A stretch of DNA of 64,000 bases from an uncultured Bacteroides sp. (GCA_900546355.1 URCM01000001.1:1-64000), one strand, 5' to 3'; counted from the stretch's first letter, positions 15,402 to 24,688 are shown. Notes: generated from the letters alone by a model not told the origin. A program made the numbers and translations.

Positions 15402-16523
15402 ATGAAATTTACAGTATCATCAACCGCAATGGCGAACAAACTGGCTGCAATGGCCAAAGTAATGAACAACAAACCGGCACTGCCCATCCTTTCCACGTTC
15501 ATGCTGGAGGTGAAAGAAGACACACCGCTGGAAGTGACCGCCTCTGACTTGGAATGTGTATGGCACGGCTCGCTGGATATTACAGGACAGGAGGGAACAG
15601 GCAAAGTGTGCATCACGGCGTCCACCTTGTTGGAGGCAGTGAGAAATCTGCCCGAACAGCCGATTACCTTCACCATCAATGATAATGACAAAAGCGTGAC
15701 CATCCACTATTTGAACGGACATTACGACATGGCAGGGTTTGGCAGCGATGAATATCCCATGATGCAAGATGAGAGTGACATTCGCTTCGACATGGACGCT
15801 GCCACATTATGCAATTCCATTGACCAATCGCTTTATGCCGTTTCATACGATGCCCAGCGACCTGTAATGACAGGGATAAGCTACACTTTTGCAGGTGAAA
15901 AGGTGGAGTGTGCCGCCTCCGATGGGCACAAGTTGGTGCGCAACACCTATCCCTTAGCAGGAAATGTGGAAGATTGCCGTTTCATCTTGTCGGCAAAGGC
16001 AGCAAAGATTGTCAAGTTGTTGTTACAGAAGAAGGAGGGCAACGTGGAAGTGGCATACAACGAGCGGAACATTGTGTTCAAAACCGACACGGACAGCTTT
16101 AGCACACGGTTGATAGAGGGGGTATATCCCAACTATAATGCCATTGTTCCCACCAACAGCGACAAGGAAGCGACCATCGACCGCCAAGCTTTGTTATCTG
16201 CCATCCGTCGTGTGGGCATATTCGCGGAAAGGACGAGCCGCCAGCTTGTATTGTCTTTTTCGGGCATGGCATTGCTCCTCACGGGGCATGACTTTGACAA
16301 TGCCACTTCGGCCGAGGAAACCGTATTTTGCACTTGCCAAGGGAATGAAATCCGTATCGCTTTTCACGCCGAGAACCTCAAAATGGTTTTGGAGAATATG
16401 GACGCAGCCGAAGTACGCTTCCGCATGAGCGAAGCCTGCCGTGCCGCCATCATCGAACCAGTATCGAGCGATGGCCAGTCGGAACACTTGGCTTTGCTGA
16501 TGCCGATGATGTTGCCCGAGTGA
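15402..16523 (+). CDS. dnaN: DNA polymerase III beta subunit (sliding clamp), mobile-element copy
   Basis: 373 residues covering all three clamp domains: MKFTVSSTAMANKLAAMAKV at the start, PALPILSTFMLEV, GTGKVCITASTLLEAVRNLP, then YAVSYDAQRPVMTGISY and the C-terminal LLMPMMLPE. That is the normal clamp length. The clamp tethers polymerase to DNA. A second copy beside plasmid-type genes, rather than near oriC/dnaA, suggests that the element brings its own processivity factor for replication after transfer, together with its OB-fold and primase-like proteins. Its leader is shared with two other operons. Confidence 0.9.
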   Translation: MKFTVSSTAMANKLAAMAKVMNNKPALPILSTFMLEVKEDTPLEVTASDLECVWHGSLDITGQEGTGKVCITASTLLEAVRNLPEQPITFTINDNDKSVTIHYLNGHYDMAGFGSDEYPMMQDESDIRFDMDAATLCNSIDQSLYAVSYDAQRPVMTGISYTFAGEKVECAASDGHKLVRNTYPLAGNVEDCRFILSAKAAKIVKLLLQKKEGNVEVAYNERNIVFKTDTDSFSTRLIEGVYPNYNAIVPTNSDKEATIDRQALLSAIRRVGIFAERTSRQLVLSFSGMALLLTGHDFDNATSAEETVFCTCQGNEIRIAFHAENLKMVLENMDAAEVRFRMSEACRAAIIEPVSSDGQSEHLALLMPMMLPE

Positions 16524-16534
16524 CACAACAAAAA

Positions 16535-16561
16535 GTACAGGGTTTCCCCAATGCCCTGTAC
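16535..16561 (+). terminator. Hairpin after dnaN
   Basis: GTACAGGG (16535-16542) pairs with CCCTGTAC (16554-16561) around an 11-base loop. It lies 12 bases past the dnaN stop. There is no strong T-run. Confidence 0.45.
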
Positions 16562-16602
16562 CCCATCCAAACATATTATCTAACCAACAAACATTTACAA
16601 TC

Positions 16603-17181
16603 ATGCCTAATTGGTGTAACACATCCCTTGTATTCGAGGGTGACAAACAAGAAATCAAGACCCTTTACCAAACGATGAAAAGGTTGGAAAGGCGCAAAAC
16701 TCCATTGGTAGAAAACGGCTTTGGTACAAACTGGCTGGGATGCCTTGTCGAAGCCTTGGGTGGCCATTGGAAAGAAACCTATTGCCGAGGCACATGGTTT
16801 TCTTTGGAATGTCAAGGGAATATTCTGCGTATGGAAACCGAAACCGCATGGGGGCCTTGCATCGAAACATATGACTTCATCTGTCAAAAATTTCCATCAC
16901 TGAACTATTACTACCGCTCCGAAGAACCGATGATGGCGGAATACCTGACTAATGATAGCGATGGACGTTATTTCAAAGAGCGTTACATCGCGGACGTGAA
17001 TGTTCCTGATGGAGAATTTATGGTGGAGTATTTTAACCGTATGGAAGAAGCCCTGCAATGGATAGCTGAAATAAGCAAGTGCGATATACAGTCGGAAGCA
17101 GACGTGGAAGCCCTCAATGAGCAATGGCATACTGGCGACAACGAGGGATATTGTTACCTGCATCATTACCGAGTGGTCTAA
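16603..17181 (+). CDS. YubB ferredoxin-like/Api92-type protein
   Basis: 192 residues opening with MPNWCNTSLVFEGDKQEI, the start that marks YubB/Api92-type plasmid and phage proteins (DUF1281-like). An aromatic middle (WLGCLVEALGGHWKETYC; RGTWFSLEC; TAWGPCIETY) and an acidic tail follow. No biochemical role is established for this family, which is mainly found on mobile elements. It follows dnaN by 80 bases with a hairpin between, so it may be transcribed separately or by readthrough. Confidence 0.65.
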   Translation: MPNWCNTSLVFEGDKQEIKTLYQTMKRLERRKTPLVENGFGTNWLGCLVEALGGHWKETYCRGTWFSLECQGNILRMETETAWGPCIETYDFICQKFPSLNYYYRSEEPMMAEYLTNDSDGRYFKERYIADVNVPDGEFMVEYFNRMEEALQWIAEISKCDIQSEADVEALNEQWHTGDNEGYCYLHHYRVV

Positions 17182-17314
17182 ACAGGCTAAAATCAAGCGG
17201 ACTGTGCGGTTCATGGGATGCCTTGCAAGTGTCCCATACCGCACAAGCCGTCAATACATCTGTTGCCACATATTAGCGTGCGTAATAATTACGCGATAAA
17301 AAAGGAATATGGTT

Positions 17315-17322
17315 TATATTTG
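17315..17322 (+). promoter_or_regulatory. Bacteroides -7 promoter box for the DUF1848 gene
   Basis: TATATTTG matches TAnnTTTG and lies 26 bases before ATG 17349 in an AT-rich patch. No clear -33 partner is seen. Confidence 0.45.
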
Positions 17323-17348
17323 TTTATTTTGCATAGAAAATCACCGAT

Positions 17349-18410
17349 ATGGACAAACGAAACATTATATTGGAAGATGGCGGCAATGCTGTGGCAAGTT
17401 GCCCGGTCATTGTTTCCGCAAGCCGCAGCACCGACATTCCGGCGTTTTATGCCGACTGGTTTTTCCATCGCCTCCAAGTAGGTTACTCGGTATGGACAAA
17501 CCCTTTCAGCAAAGTCCGGAGTTACGTATCTTACAAGAATACAAGGTTTATCATATTTTGGTCGAAGAACCCGTACCCCTTGTTGCCTTATTTGGATATT
17601 CTGCGAGGAAAGAGCATAGGGTGTTATATACAATACACATTAAACGATTACGAACTCGAACGCTTGGAAACAGGTGTTCCTCCATTGGTGGAGCGCATAG
17701 ACACGTTCAAGAAACTGGCCACACGTTTAGGCAAGAAAGCCGTGATATGGCGTTTCGACCCCATGCTGCTCATGGAAAGCCTCTCCTTGGACGGCTTGCT
17801 TGATAAGGTGGAACGCATAGGTGACCAACTCAAGGGATATACCGAAAAAATGGTGTTCAGCTATGCCGACATCGTTAACTATAGAAAGGTAAAATCCAAT
17901 TTAGACAAGAGCGGGATATGTTACAGGGAATGGACGGAAGGGCAGATGGTTGAATTTGCAGAACGCCTTTCCGAGTTGAACAAGACGAATGGTTGGAATT
18001 ATGCCTTGGCGACTTGCGGTGAAAAGGTGGAGCTTGCCCGGTATGGCATAGCTCATAACCGTTGCATCGATGCCGACCTCATCGCCCGCTTGGCTTGGCA
18101 GGACAAGACGTTGATGAAGCACATGGGTGTCGAAGTTAAAGAAATGACCTCGCATGGCCTGTTTGATGACGGCTTGTTGCCGTCCGGTGCCATACCATTG
18201 CCGGGAAATCGGTATTTCATAAGCCGGCATAAGAAAGACCCAGGCCAACGCCTGTCGTGTGGCTGCATGGCTTCCAAGGACATCGGGGAGTATGACACCT
18301 GCCCCCATCTTTGTGAATACTGCTATGCCAATTCCTCTAAACCATCGGCATTGGCTAACTGGGAGCGGCATCAAAATAACAAATTTTCAGAAACAATTAC
18401 AGGTAAATAA
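17349..18410 (+). CDS. DUF1848-family protein, probable Fe-S enzyme
   Basis: 353 residues. The N-terminus has the family's VSASRSTDIPAFYADWF and IIFWSKNPYPLLPYL strings. The C-terminus has a cysteine cluster, LSCGCMASKDIGEYDTCPHL then CEYCYAN, consistent with an iron-sulfur site and a radical-SAM-like fold. No reaction is established for the family. Its stop (TAA) overlaps the start of the next small gene by one base, indicating coupling. Confidence 0.75.
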   Translation: MDKRNIILEDGGNAVASCPVIVSASRSTDIPAFYADWFFHRLQVGYSVWTNPFSKVRSYVSYKNTRFIIFWSKNPYPLLPYLDILRGKSIGCYIQYTLNDYELERLETGVPPLVERIDTFKKLATRLGKKAVIWRFDPMLLMESLSLDGLLDKVERIGDQLKGYTEKMVFSYADIVNYRKVKSNLDKSGICYREWTEGQMVEFAERLSELNKTNGWNYALATCGEKVELARYGIAHNRCIDADLIARLAWQDKTLMKHMGVEVKEMTSHGLFDDGLLPSGAIPLPGNRYFISRHKKDPGQRLSCGCMASKDIGEYDTCPHLCEYCYANSSKPSALANWERHQNNKFSETITGK

Positions 18411-18601
18411 TGGCTATGGACAAATATGATTTTATCAAGAAGGGTGCCACAGTCTATTGGCATGACCCGGATGGCGGTTTATCGGATGGGGAGTATGAGA
18501 TAATATCTGCTCCTGAAGAAATTGAAGAGGACAGCATCATTTTAATAGCTTCCGATTGTTCGGAGGCAGAAGTTTTCCCCACGGAATTGTCCTGTTGCTG
18601 A
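18410..18601 (+). CDS. Small acidic protein coupled to the DUF1848 gene
   Basis: 63 residues beginning MAMDKYDFIKKGATVYWHDP, strongly acidic, ending in two cysteines. The TAATG overlap with the previous gene is the main evidence that it is real. The VYWHDPDGGLSDGEYEI pattern looks like a small beta barrel and may be a partner or substrate adaptor. Function unknown. Confidence 0.6.
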   Translation: MAMDKYDFIKKGATVYWHDPDGGLSDGEYEIISAPEEIEEDSIILIASDCSEAEVFPTELSCC

Positions 18602-18627
18602 AATGAAATTACAAAAATTGGAAATGG

Positions 18628-18658
18628 GTCAGCCGTTTGGAAATACCCCACGGCTGAC
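18628..18658. terminator. Convergent hairpin terminator
   Basis: GTCAGCCGT (18628-18636) pairs with ACGGCTGAC (18650-18658), followed by ATTTTG. It separates the plus-strand DUF1848 operon from the end of the long minus-strand operon. Confidence 0.6.
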
Positions 18659-18704
18659 ATTTTGATACATGATACAGCATCCGTTTGCAAGAACGATTCC
18701 TATT

Positions 18705-19889
18705 TTACCTACCTCGGCGATATGGCACATAGTCTTCCGCTATAGCCCCCACCAGTTCCCTGTCCTCATGCGCCACCTCCTGCGTATTGCCGTCACCGTC
18801 CACATCCATGATGTCCGGCTTGGCTTCGATGCGTTCTTGCACGGCATCAATCTGCTGCGAAATCATCGAGGTAGCCCTTTTTACATCGAACAAGGTCGTT
18901 TTCAAGAACTCCGGTGATTCCTGCAAGCTGCCCAGCCACGATTTCAAGTAAGCCGCTGATTCCTCTTTTATCTGTTTTGCCATGCCATACCGCGAGGCCA
19001 ACAGCGCACTGCCCAGTTCGGCCACCAATTCTTCCCTTGCATACTCCTCCGACCCAAATGCGGCAGGTTTCAAACGGTTCAACCGGCTTTCATGCCCGGA
19101 GCTGTGAGTCATTTCATGCAGCATGGTACCGTAATAGGACTCCCCATCTACAAACTGCGACTTTTCAGGGATAACAATTTCGTCTTTGCTGATACTGTAA
19201 TACGCACGGTCTTGGTGCATGGGGCGAATGGGGCATACCCATAGCCCTTTATCCACCATTTCGTCCAATGGGGCGAACGAGAATGACTCACCTTCCAATT
19301 TTACGGGTGGTTTCAGTGCATTGGCAGACCGAATCTTCTCGTATAGTTCGGGACGAGCCTCGCGGAGATTGGTCTGGTCTACATTGAATACGTTATATAC
19401 GTTCATCTTCGGATAGACATTGTACCGCTGCTTTTCCTCGTCCGACAGCCGCTTGTACTCGTCATATTTGATTTTCTCTTTCGTTTCCTTGTCCACTACG
19501 GTAAAGGTGGTGATGAACACTGGAAACGATTTCTCACCTTTCTGCACGGATACCAACGGCAGCTTTTCCCCGTTCTCATCCACCAAAGGCTGACGCGAGC
19601 CGTCCTTCTTCTTGCTGTAATTGAGTGAAAGCGCGGCATCGAAGGTGCAAAATACAGGAAGCTCGTACCCCCTTTTCTCACATTCCAATGCCAACATGAG
19701 GGCATTCATCCCGTTGTACTCCCTGCCCGAAAGATTCTTTGGCCATTTCATCATGCCTTCTGTAAACCAAGGCTTCGACCAGTCCTTTTTCAAGGTGGAA
19801 ATCTTTTCTATCATCAGTTCCGTGAATCGTTCCAACGCCCGGTCTTCCGCCGACGGGCCATCCCTATGGTAATCATTCCTCTTTGCCAT
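18705..19889 (-). CDS. ardC: ArdC-family antirestriction protein
   Basis: 394 residues. The N-terminal DUF1738 domain (WSKPWF; REYNGMNALMLAL) binds single-stranded DNA in known ArdC proteins. A zincin-type metallopeptidase domain has an intact HEMTHSSGH motif (about residues 258-266) and a following EELVAELGSALL helix. ArdC proteins coat incoming single strands and protect them from host restriction in the recipient. It is the last gene of the 15-kb minus-strand operon, 2 bases after the OB-fold gene, which fits joint action on transferred ssDNA. Confidence 0.85.
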   Translation of the reverse strand: MAKRNDYHRDGPSAEDRALERFTELMIEKISTLKKDWSKPWFTEGMMKWPKNLSGREYNGMNALMLALECEKRGYELPVFCTFDAALSLNYSKKKDGSRQPLVDENGEKLPLVSVQKGEKSFPVFITTFTVVDKETKEKIKYDEYKRLSDEEKQRYNVYPKMNVYNVFNVDQTNLREARPELYEKIRSANALKPPVKLEGESFSFAPLDEMVDKGLWVCPIRPMHQDRAYYSISKDEIVIPEKSQFVDGESYYGTMLHEMTHSSGHESRLNRLKPAAFGSEEYAREELVAELGSALLASRYGMAKQIKEESAAYLKSWLGSLQESPEFLKTTLFDVKRATSMISQQIDAVQERIEAKPDIMDVDGDGNTQEVAHEDRELVGAIAEDYVPYRRGR

Positions 19890-19891
19890 GC

Positions 19892-20509
19892 CTACGCTTG
19901 TGTTTGGTTGTTATGTTCCTTTTTTACCCATTCTGCCAACTCTTCCACCCGGCAAGCAATGTTGAGTTTGTCAAGGTAGGCTGACAGTTCCAGCTTGCCT
20001 TTGGCTGTTATACCTGTCTTGGGTACAAGGAATGCCTCCCGCTCAGCTGAGAAACGGATGAAACGCACCCAAGTGAAAGCGAAGGCATCGCCATCTTTCT
20101 CGGTACTGAAAGCCGAGAACACCAGATACTTGCCGCCTTTTCTATCAGTCTTTTCCTCCACCTGCTTGCCGATGGTGCCGCGAAATTCAATGTCGCCCTC
20201 TATGTTGTCCTTGTCGGATGCAGGGGTAAAATCCACTGCATCGGCATGGAAATTCAAGTATAGGTTGTCGCTGCGCTTGCGAAAAGTGAGCGTGCCTCGC
20301 ATTTCTACCTTTGTACCCACAGCATATGGGTTGGTGTCCGATTCACCTCCATCCATTGACACGGAGATTTCCACTTGCTTGCCCGCTCCCGACTTGGCGG
20401 GAATGGTGGTCTTGACACCAAAGCAGATGAATGTTTGTCCCTCGCTATTGGTCCGCACCGTCGCCGCCCGGCTGACCGTGCCGTTGATTGTTACATTGCA
20501 TTTAATCAT
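19892..20509 (-). CDS. OB-fold single-stranded DNA-binding-like protein
   Basis: 205 residues beginning MIKCNVTINGTVSRAATVRT. Two SSB-like beta blocks appear in tandem: residues 1-95 (FICFGVKTTIP; KVEMRGTLTFRKRSDNLYLN) and about 105-185 (EFRGTIGKQVEEKTDRKGGK; TAKGKLELSAYLDKLNI). It lacks the acidic DDxPF-like tail of housekeeping SSB. It probably covers ssDNA during transfer or replication, next to ArdC. A standard ssb symbol is not warranted. Confidence 0.65.
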   Translation of the reverse strand: MIKCNVTINGTVSRAATVRTNSEGQTFICFGVKTTIPAKSGAGKQVEISVSMDGGESDTNPYAVGTKVEMRGTLTFRKRSDNLYLNFHADAVDFTPASDKDNIEGDIEFRGTIGKQVEEKTDRKGGKYLVFSAFSTEKDGDAFAFTWVRFIRFSAEREAFLVPKTGITAKGKLELSAYLDKLNIACRVEELAEWVKKEHNNQTQA

Positions 20510-20550
20510 ATGGTTATCCTTTATTGGTGATGTATTCGATATTTTGTCTA

Positions 20551-22020
20551 TTATCTCATTTGCAGGTTCTCGCCTTGTCCGTTACGTTGTTCCATTCCCT
20601 GCTCATAGTTCCGAGCCACTTGCCCGGAAAGGGCGATGCCGCCCACAATTGCCGCCACTTGGCTGCGTTTCTGTTCTGCCGTGGTACCCGTATCGGAAAG
20701 GACAAGGGAAAGGCGGTTCATCTCCGATGCGGTCAGTTCATGCGAGAAACTGCCGTCGCCACTGTCGATATGCAAGATGGGGCGGCCGTTGTCCTGCACC
20801 TCCAACACGCACTCCTTGCAGGCGGGCAGCAATGCCGAGAGGTCGATGCGTTTGCTCAAGGCCGCTTCGGTAGCCATCCTCATCTGTTCCTCCTTGTTGT
20901 CAATCTGCATGGCGAGAGCCATAAGCGAGGTGAACATAGTAATGGCCATTTCCACAATGGGGTCAGTACCGTAACCGAGGTGCTCGTTGCTGTCCTCCGA
21001 TGAAAGTATTTTCTTCATCCACTCATCCGGCGACAGGCCTGCGTCGATAGCCGTGCCGTCTGTGGCTTTGTATTTTGCCAATAAATCCTTGCCATCGTGC
21101 AGCAGTTGCAGGTTAATCTTCCCCTTTTGGGCAATCTCAGCCAAGTATGCCGCAGGGTCGATGTCACGCCTTGTACCGTCGGTGGAGAGTTGCGCCACAC
21201 CGAATTGGAGGTTGTCACTTGACACGCCCACTTGCTGCCCGGCGTTTACCGTATCGCCCACTTTGGCATGGGTGTTCGTCAGGCCTTGGTAGCTGACCTG
21301 ATAAGTGGTTCCATCTGCCCGTGCATACTCCACGGTCAATGATTTGCCGGCATCCACTGCCACGACCTTGCCATTGTCTTCCGTGGCCAATATGGCTTCA
21401 TTGTCCGTTGGAAGAGTGATGCTGCGCTGTTCGCCAAACGGCACAGCCACCAACAGAAACTCTGCCCGTTCCAACGGAAAGGCATAATCCTTGTTCTCTC
21501 CGGCAAGGTGGCTGTCCCTATCCTCACCCGGTGTCCGGCCTTGCGCTTTCATCTCTTCCATCACCATGCGGTCGTACTTGTCAAGCCCGTTCCGCTCGAT
21601 GATACCGATGAGCGAGGCAGCGTAGTTGCCTCCCGTGGCATATCCCGCCTGTTCCAGTCCTTTCGCCCAGCCTTGGTAGTCATCAGCTTGCAGGTCGAAA
21701 CAACCGGCGTACCGCTGGTTCTCCGAAAGGAAGCGTGAATGGTGTTCGTAGGAATCGGCCACGCTGTCATAGCTGCAAAACTTCTCATTGGGTTTGTCAT
21801 CTGTATACAAGCCATACCTGCCGCCACCGTCCAACCAGCCTTGCGTGGCCTTGATGCCGAAATGGTTGTTCTCTTTCTTTGCCAAGGTGCTTTCGCCGTT
21901 GCTGCTTTCCAAAATGCCCTGTGCCAGTGTCACGGAGGCCGGAATCCCATACCGACGCATCTGCTCCATCGCATATGCTGCGTATCGCTCCGCGTATGTT
22001 TCGTTCTTGCTTTTGCCCAT
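20551..22020 (-). CDS. Glucosaminidase-domain protein with degenerate M23-like domain
   Basis: 489 residues from ATG 22020. Residues about 8-150 are a FlgJ-type glucosaminidase/lysozyme-fold domain (SVTLAQGILESSNGESTLA with catalytic Glu; NNHFGIKA; YGLYTDDKPNEKFCSYDS). Residues 180-300 follow the M23 beta-sandwich pattern (DNGKVVAVDAG; AKVGDTVNAGQQVGVSS), but the HxH strand is LQFGVAQ and the zinc ligands are missing. The C-terminal 180 residues are unrecognised. It has no signal peptide, so delivery by the transfer apparatus itself is likely. Its role is presumably local cutting of peptidoglycan for the mating channel. Confidence 0.75.
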   Translation of the reverse strand: MGKSKNETYAERYAAYAMEQMRRYGIPASVTLAQGILESSNGESTLAKKENNHFGIKATQGWLDGGGRYGLYTDDKPNEKFCSYDSVADSYEHHSRFLSENQRYAGCFDLQADDYQGWAKGLEQAGYATGGNYAASLIGIIERNGLDKYDRMVMEEMKAQGRTPGEDRDSHLAGENKDYAFPLERAEFLLVAVPFGEQRSITLPTDNEAILATEDNGKVVAVDAGKSLTVEYARADGTTYQVSYQGLTNTHAKVGDTVNAGQQVGVSSDNLQFGVAQLSTDGTRRDIDPAAYLAEIAQKGKINLQLLHDGKDLLAKYKATDGTAIDAGLSPDEWMKKILSSEDSNEHLGYGTDPIVEMAITMFTSLMALAMQIDNKEEQMRMATEAALSKRIDLSALLPACKECVLEVQDNGRPILHIDSGDGSFSHELTASEMNRLSLVLSDTGTTAEQKRSQVAAIVGGIALSGQVARNYEQGMEQRNGQGENLQMR

Positions 22021-22051
22021 ATCCAAATCTTATGATTATCAATACCTGTTA

Positions 22052-24688
22052 TTATCGTCCACGACCCATACGTACCTCATTCTCCTTGCTTATTGTCTGC
22101 TCGGGGTTCTCCAACTGGTCACAGATGGCTACCCGTTGTCCAGATCGGATAAGTTTGGGAAGATGGGTGTCCAAATCCCCGAAGGGGAAGGAAACGATGT
22201 CTGCTTTATCTCCATGTACTACATCAAGTCCTAATATCCGTGAGGTGGTCTGTGCGTCTTCCTTGTAGGCCACATAGTTGTCGCCGGTCCGGAACAGCAG
22301 CACGGCATCGGGGTGCTTGCCTTTAAGTTGGTCGTACTGTTCCTGCATGGCCGGGGTAAATGGTTGTCCCTTGGCGTTGGCATCAAATGCTATGCGGGTT
22401 TGTTCCCCTTGATGGGATTCTTGTGATTGGGCCTGTGCGTTTGCCTGTTGCAACACATCGGCAAAGAGCTTGGCTGCCAGACAGGTCTTATATTCGGCCA
22501 TATCCTCCGCCGCCCACATTCGTTGCCACTGCTGGGGTGTCACCAGCCTCGGCTGCACTTTCTCTATGCCGTCGATGACCGGGGCGCAGAGAATGCGCTC
22601 GTCCTTGGTGCGGAAGATATTCACCCGCTTGATTTTGGACAGGTCGGCATTCTCGGCGGGACCAGCAAACAAGTCCACTTTCAGTTCCGGCCTGTTCTGT
22701 GCCAGGGCGTAGTATTTGTTAGCCAAGTCGTGGCGGACTTCGGCAGATGCTTCTTGTTGACCTTGTTTGATGGTGGTAAAGAAACGGTTGACATCCTCTT
22801 TGTCGGGATAGACGCTGAATGACGTTTCTCCCTGCGGTTTGAGGTACAACGCCCAGCGTCCGTCATTGTCACGCAACATCTGTATGCGGTCGAACTGTAC
22901 GGAGGTTGCGTTTTCTACCGCTTCCGACACGTCGATGTACGAGAGTGTCTGCAGTTCCTTGCCCTCCAATTTGGCCGTGGTCACCTCCTTGCCCTCAAAA
23001 TAACTGTCATCGGGACGGAAGCCCAGCAAGCCATCCTTGTTGAAGAAGCGGACGAATGTAGCCCCTTGCGCCCGCAAGGCACTCTCGATACGTGTTTTGG
23101 AGAAGCCGGGCAGGTTGTTCGTCACCGCCTTTGCCCCGCGTTCAGACCGCTCTTGGGCGTTCATCACCTCGTCCGGTGTCAAGCAGTATGGGCGTTTGTC
23201 GCCATCGGGAAAGGCCACATGACCGCCCTCCAACGCTCCGGCCGGCAGCACGACATCCACGATGCCCGTCTGCTTGTCGCGCACGATGACCATCTCCTTG
23301 GTGGAGCGGTCGGGTATCCCCTTCAAGCTGTCCGACACCGTATAGCTGCCCTTGGTATTCCACTCGGCGGGCATATATTCCTTGCAGGACTCCGCCATCT
23401 GTGTGCCGTAATGGACGGCTTCGGTAAAGGCGATTTCCATCACTTCAGGGTCTTCATCATACACCTTTAACAACGCTTCCTCCACTTTCTTGTCATAGAA
23501 GCCCAGATTGAACTTTTCCAGGAACGCCTGTTTCTCGGCGGGAGAGGCGAAATTCCGGCTGTCCACACCCATGCCTCCCTTGCGGATGATGTCAATCAGG
23601 ATGGCGCTCTCCCTTGAATCCACTTGCGGCTTCTGTTTCTCGCGCAATTCGGTGGTGCGCTTGTGGTCAAGCAGGGTCGCGTATTCTATCTTCTCTCCAC
23701 GCTCTGCCTTGCGCATCACCTCCACGGCATTGTTCACGTCCGTTTCGATGGCTTCCAACAGGGTGGGGTTCTCTTGCAGTTCCTGTGTCCAGTATTCCAC
23801 CAAAGGCAGGTTCTCCGCTGACATCTTGGCCGGCAGGCCGAAATCCATCATCTTCACTCCGGCAGCGAGTTCGGCCACCAGCCGTTCATATTTCACGGCA
23901 TCTTCCGATGGTGCTTTCCCACCCTGCATCACCATGCCTTCACGGGCAAGGCGTTGCCGGTGGCCGGTGGCGCTTGCCACTTGGCGCACCAATTCCTGCA
24001 CATAGTCGGGGTAAGAAGAAAAATGTTTTTGGTCTGGCATATAGACGGCATCCTTGGCGGTGTCGTAACGGGGTGTGCCGGTACCGTCCTTGCGTATGGG
24101 CACGAGGTTTTCCTTGATTTGCGCCACGAAATGGTTGACGGCATTCCGCAACTGCCGTTCTTCCGCTTTAAGATTGCCCCGGTCGTTGATGCCGCCGTGG
24201 TTCTCCAATAGGGCACGGTAGGTTTCGGGAATGGAATCGGACAGCGTGGTCTGGTCCACGTTGAACAGGATGCGTATCTCCCGGTTGCGCACCCCTTTGT
24301 ATTGTTTCCGCTCTTCCTTGTCCAACTGGAGGTAGTCTTCCCTCGACATCGTGTCGCTCGGGTCATTGCGGTTGACGTACTTCTCCCATTTGTACCAATG
24401 GAACGGCACTCCTTTCTCGCCTTGCAGCACCGCCTCGCCATGTTTCTTAGCTTCGTTGAACGAGAAATAGCGGGCGGTCTTGTAACCGCCACGGTCGGCG
24501 TGCATACCGAGTATGAGGGCGTTGAACGGGCTGACTTCCGGACCTTTCGGGTAAAACCTTGGAGCCGTCCTGCCCGAAGCGTTCAACCAATAGCCGCCGC
24601 TGATTGCCGCGCCATTCAATGCGCCAGACAGCAGTTCCTTCTCCCGTTCCACGGCAGCTTTTTCTTGTGGGCTTTTGTCCTTGCTCAT
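22052..24688 (-). CDS. ArdC-like/MutS domain I fusion protein
   Basis: 878 residues. Residues about 1-320 follow ArdC/DUF1738 (SPFNALILGMHADRGGY; IRILFNVDQTTLSD). The zincin helix, however, reads LVRQVASATGHRQRL, without the HExxH pair, so it should not be a protease. The middle is unrecognised. Residues about 785-865 are clearly MutS domain I (TPAMQEQYDQLKGKHPDAVL; LDTHLPKLIRSGQRVAICDQ), but GDFYE of MutS is GDNYV, losing the Phe-x-Glu that reads mismatches. It probably binds DNA and may shield or mark the transferred strand. It is co-transcribed with ArdC and the OB-fold gene. Confidence 0.75.
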   Translation of the reverse strand: MSKDKSPQEKAAVEREKELLSGALNGAAISGGYWLNASGRTAPRFYPKGPEVSPFNALILGMHADRGGYKTARYFSFNEAKKHGEAVLQGEKGVPFHWYKWEKYVNRNDPSDTMSREDYLQLDKEERKQYKGVRNREIRILFNVDQTTLSDSIPETYRALLENHGGINDRGNLKAEERQLRNAVNHFVAQIKENLVPIRKDGTGTPRYDTAKDAVYMPDQKHFSSYPDYVQELVRQVASATGHRQRLAREGMVMQGGKAPSEDAVKYERLVAELAAGVKMMDFGLPAKMSAENLPLVEYWTQELQENPTLLEAIETDVNNAVEVMRKAERGEKIEYATLLDHKRTTELREKQKPQVDSRESAILIDIIRKGGMGVDSRNFASPAEKQAFLEKFNLGFYDKKVEEALLKVYDEDPEVMEIAFTEAVHYGTQMAESCKEYMPAEWNTKGSYTVSDSLKGIPDRSTKEMVIVRDKQTGIVDVVLPAGALEGGHVAFPDGDKRPYCLTPDEVMNAQERSERGAKAVTNNLPGFSKTRIESALRAQGATFVRFFNKDGLLGFRPDDSYFEGKEVTTAKLEGKELQTLSYIDVSEAVENATSVQFDRIQMLRDNDGRWALYLKPQGETSFSVYPDKEDVNRFFTTIKQGQQEASAEVRHDLANKYYALAQNRPELKVDLFAGPAENADLSKIKRVNIFRTKDERILCAPVIDGIEKVQPRLVTPQQWQRMWAAEDMAEYKTCLAAKLFADVLQQANAQAQSQESHQGEQTRIAFDANAKGQPFTPAMQEQYDQLKGKHPDAVLLFRTGDNYVAYKEDAQTTSRILGLDVVHGDKADIVSFPFGDLDTHLPKLIRSGQRVAICDQLENPEQTISKENEVRMGRGR

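Noticed and set aside
19995..20873. 292-residue plus-strand open frame
   Set aside because: Shadow across the OB-fold and glucosaminidase genes; composition is Ser/Arg/Pro-rich and no domain is seen.
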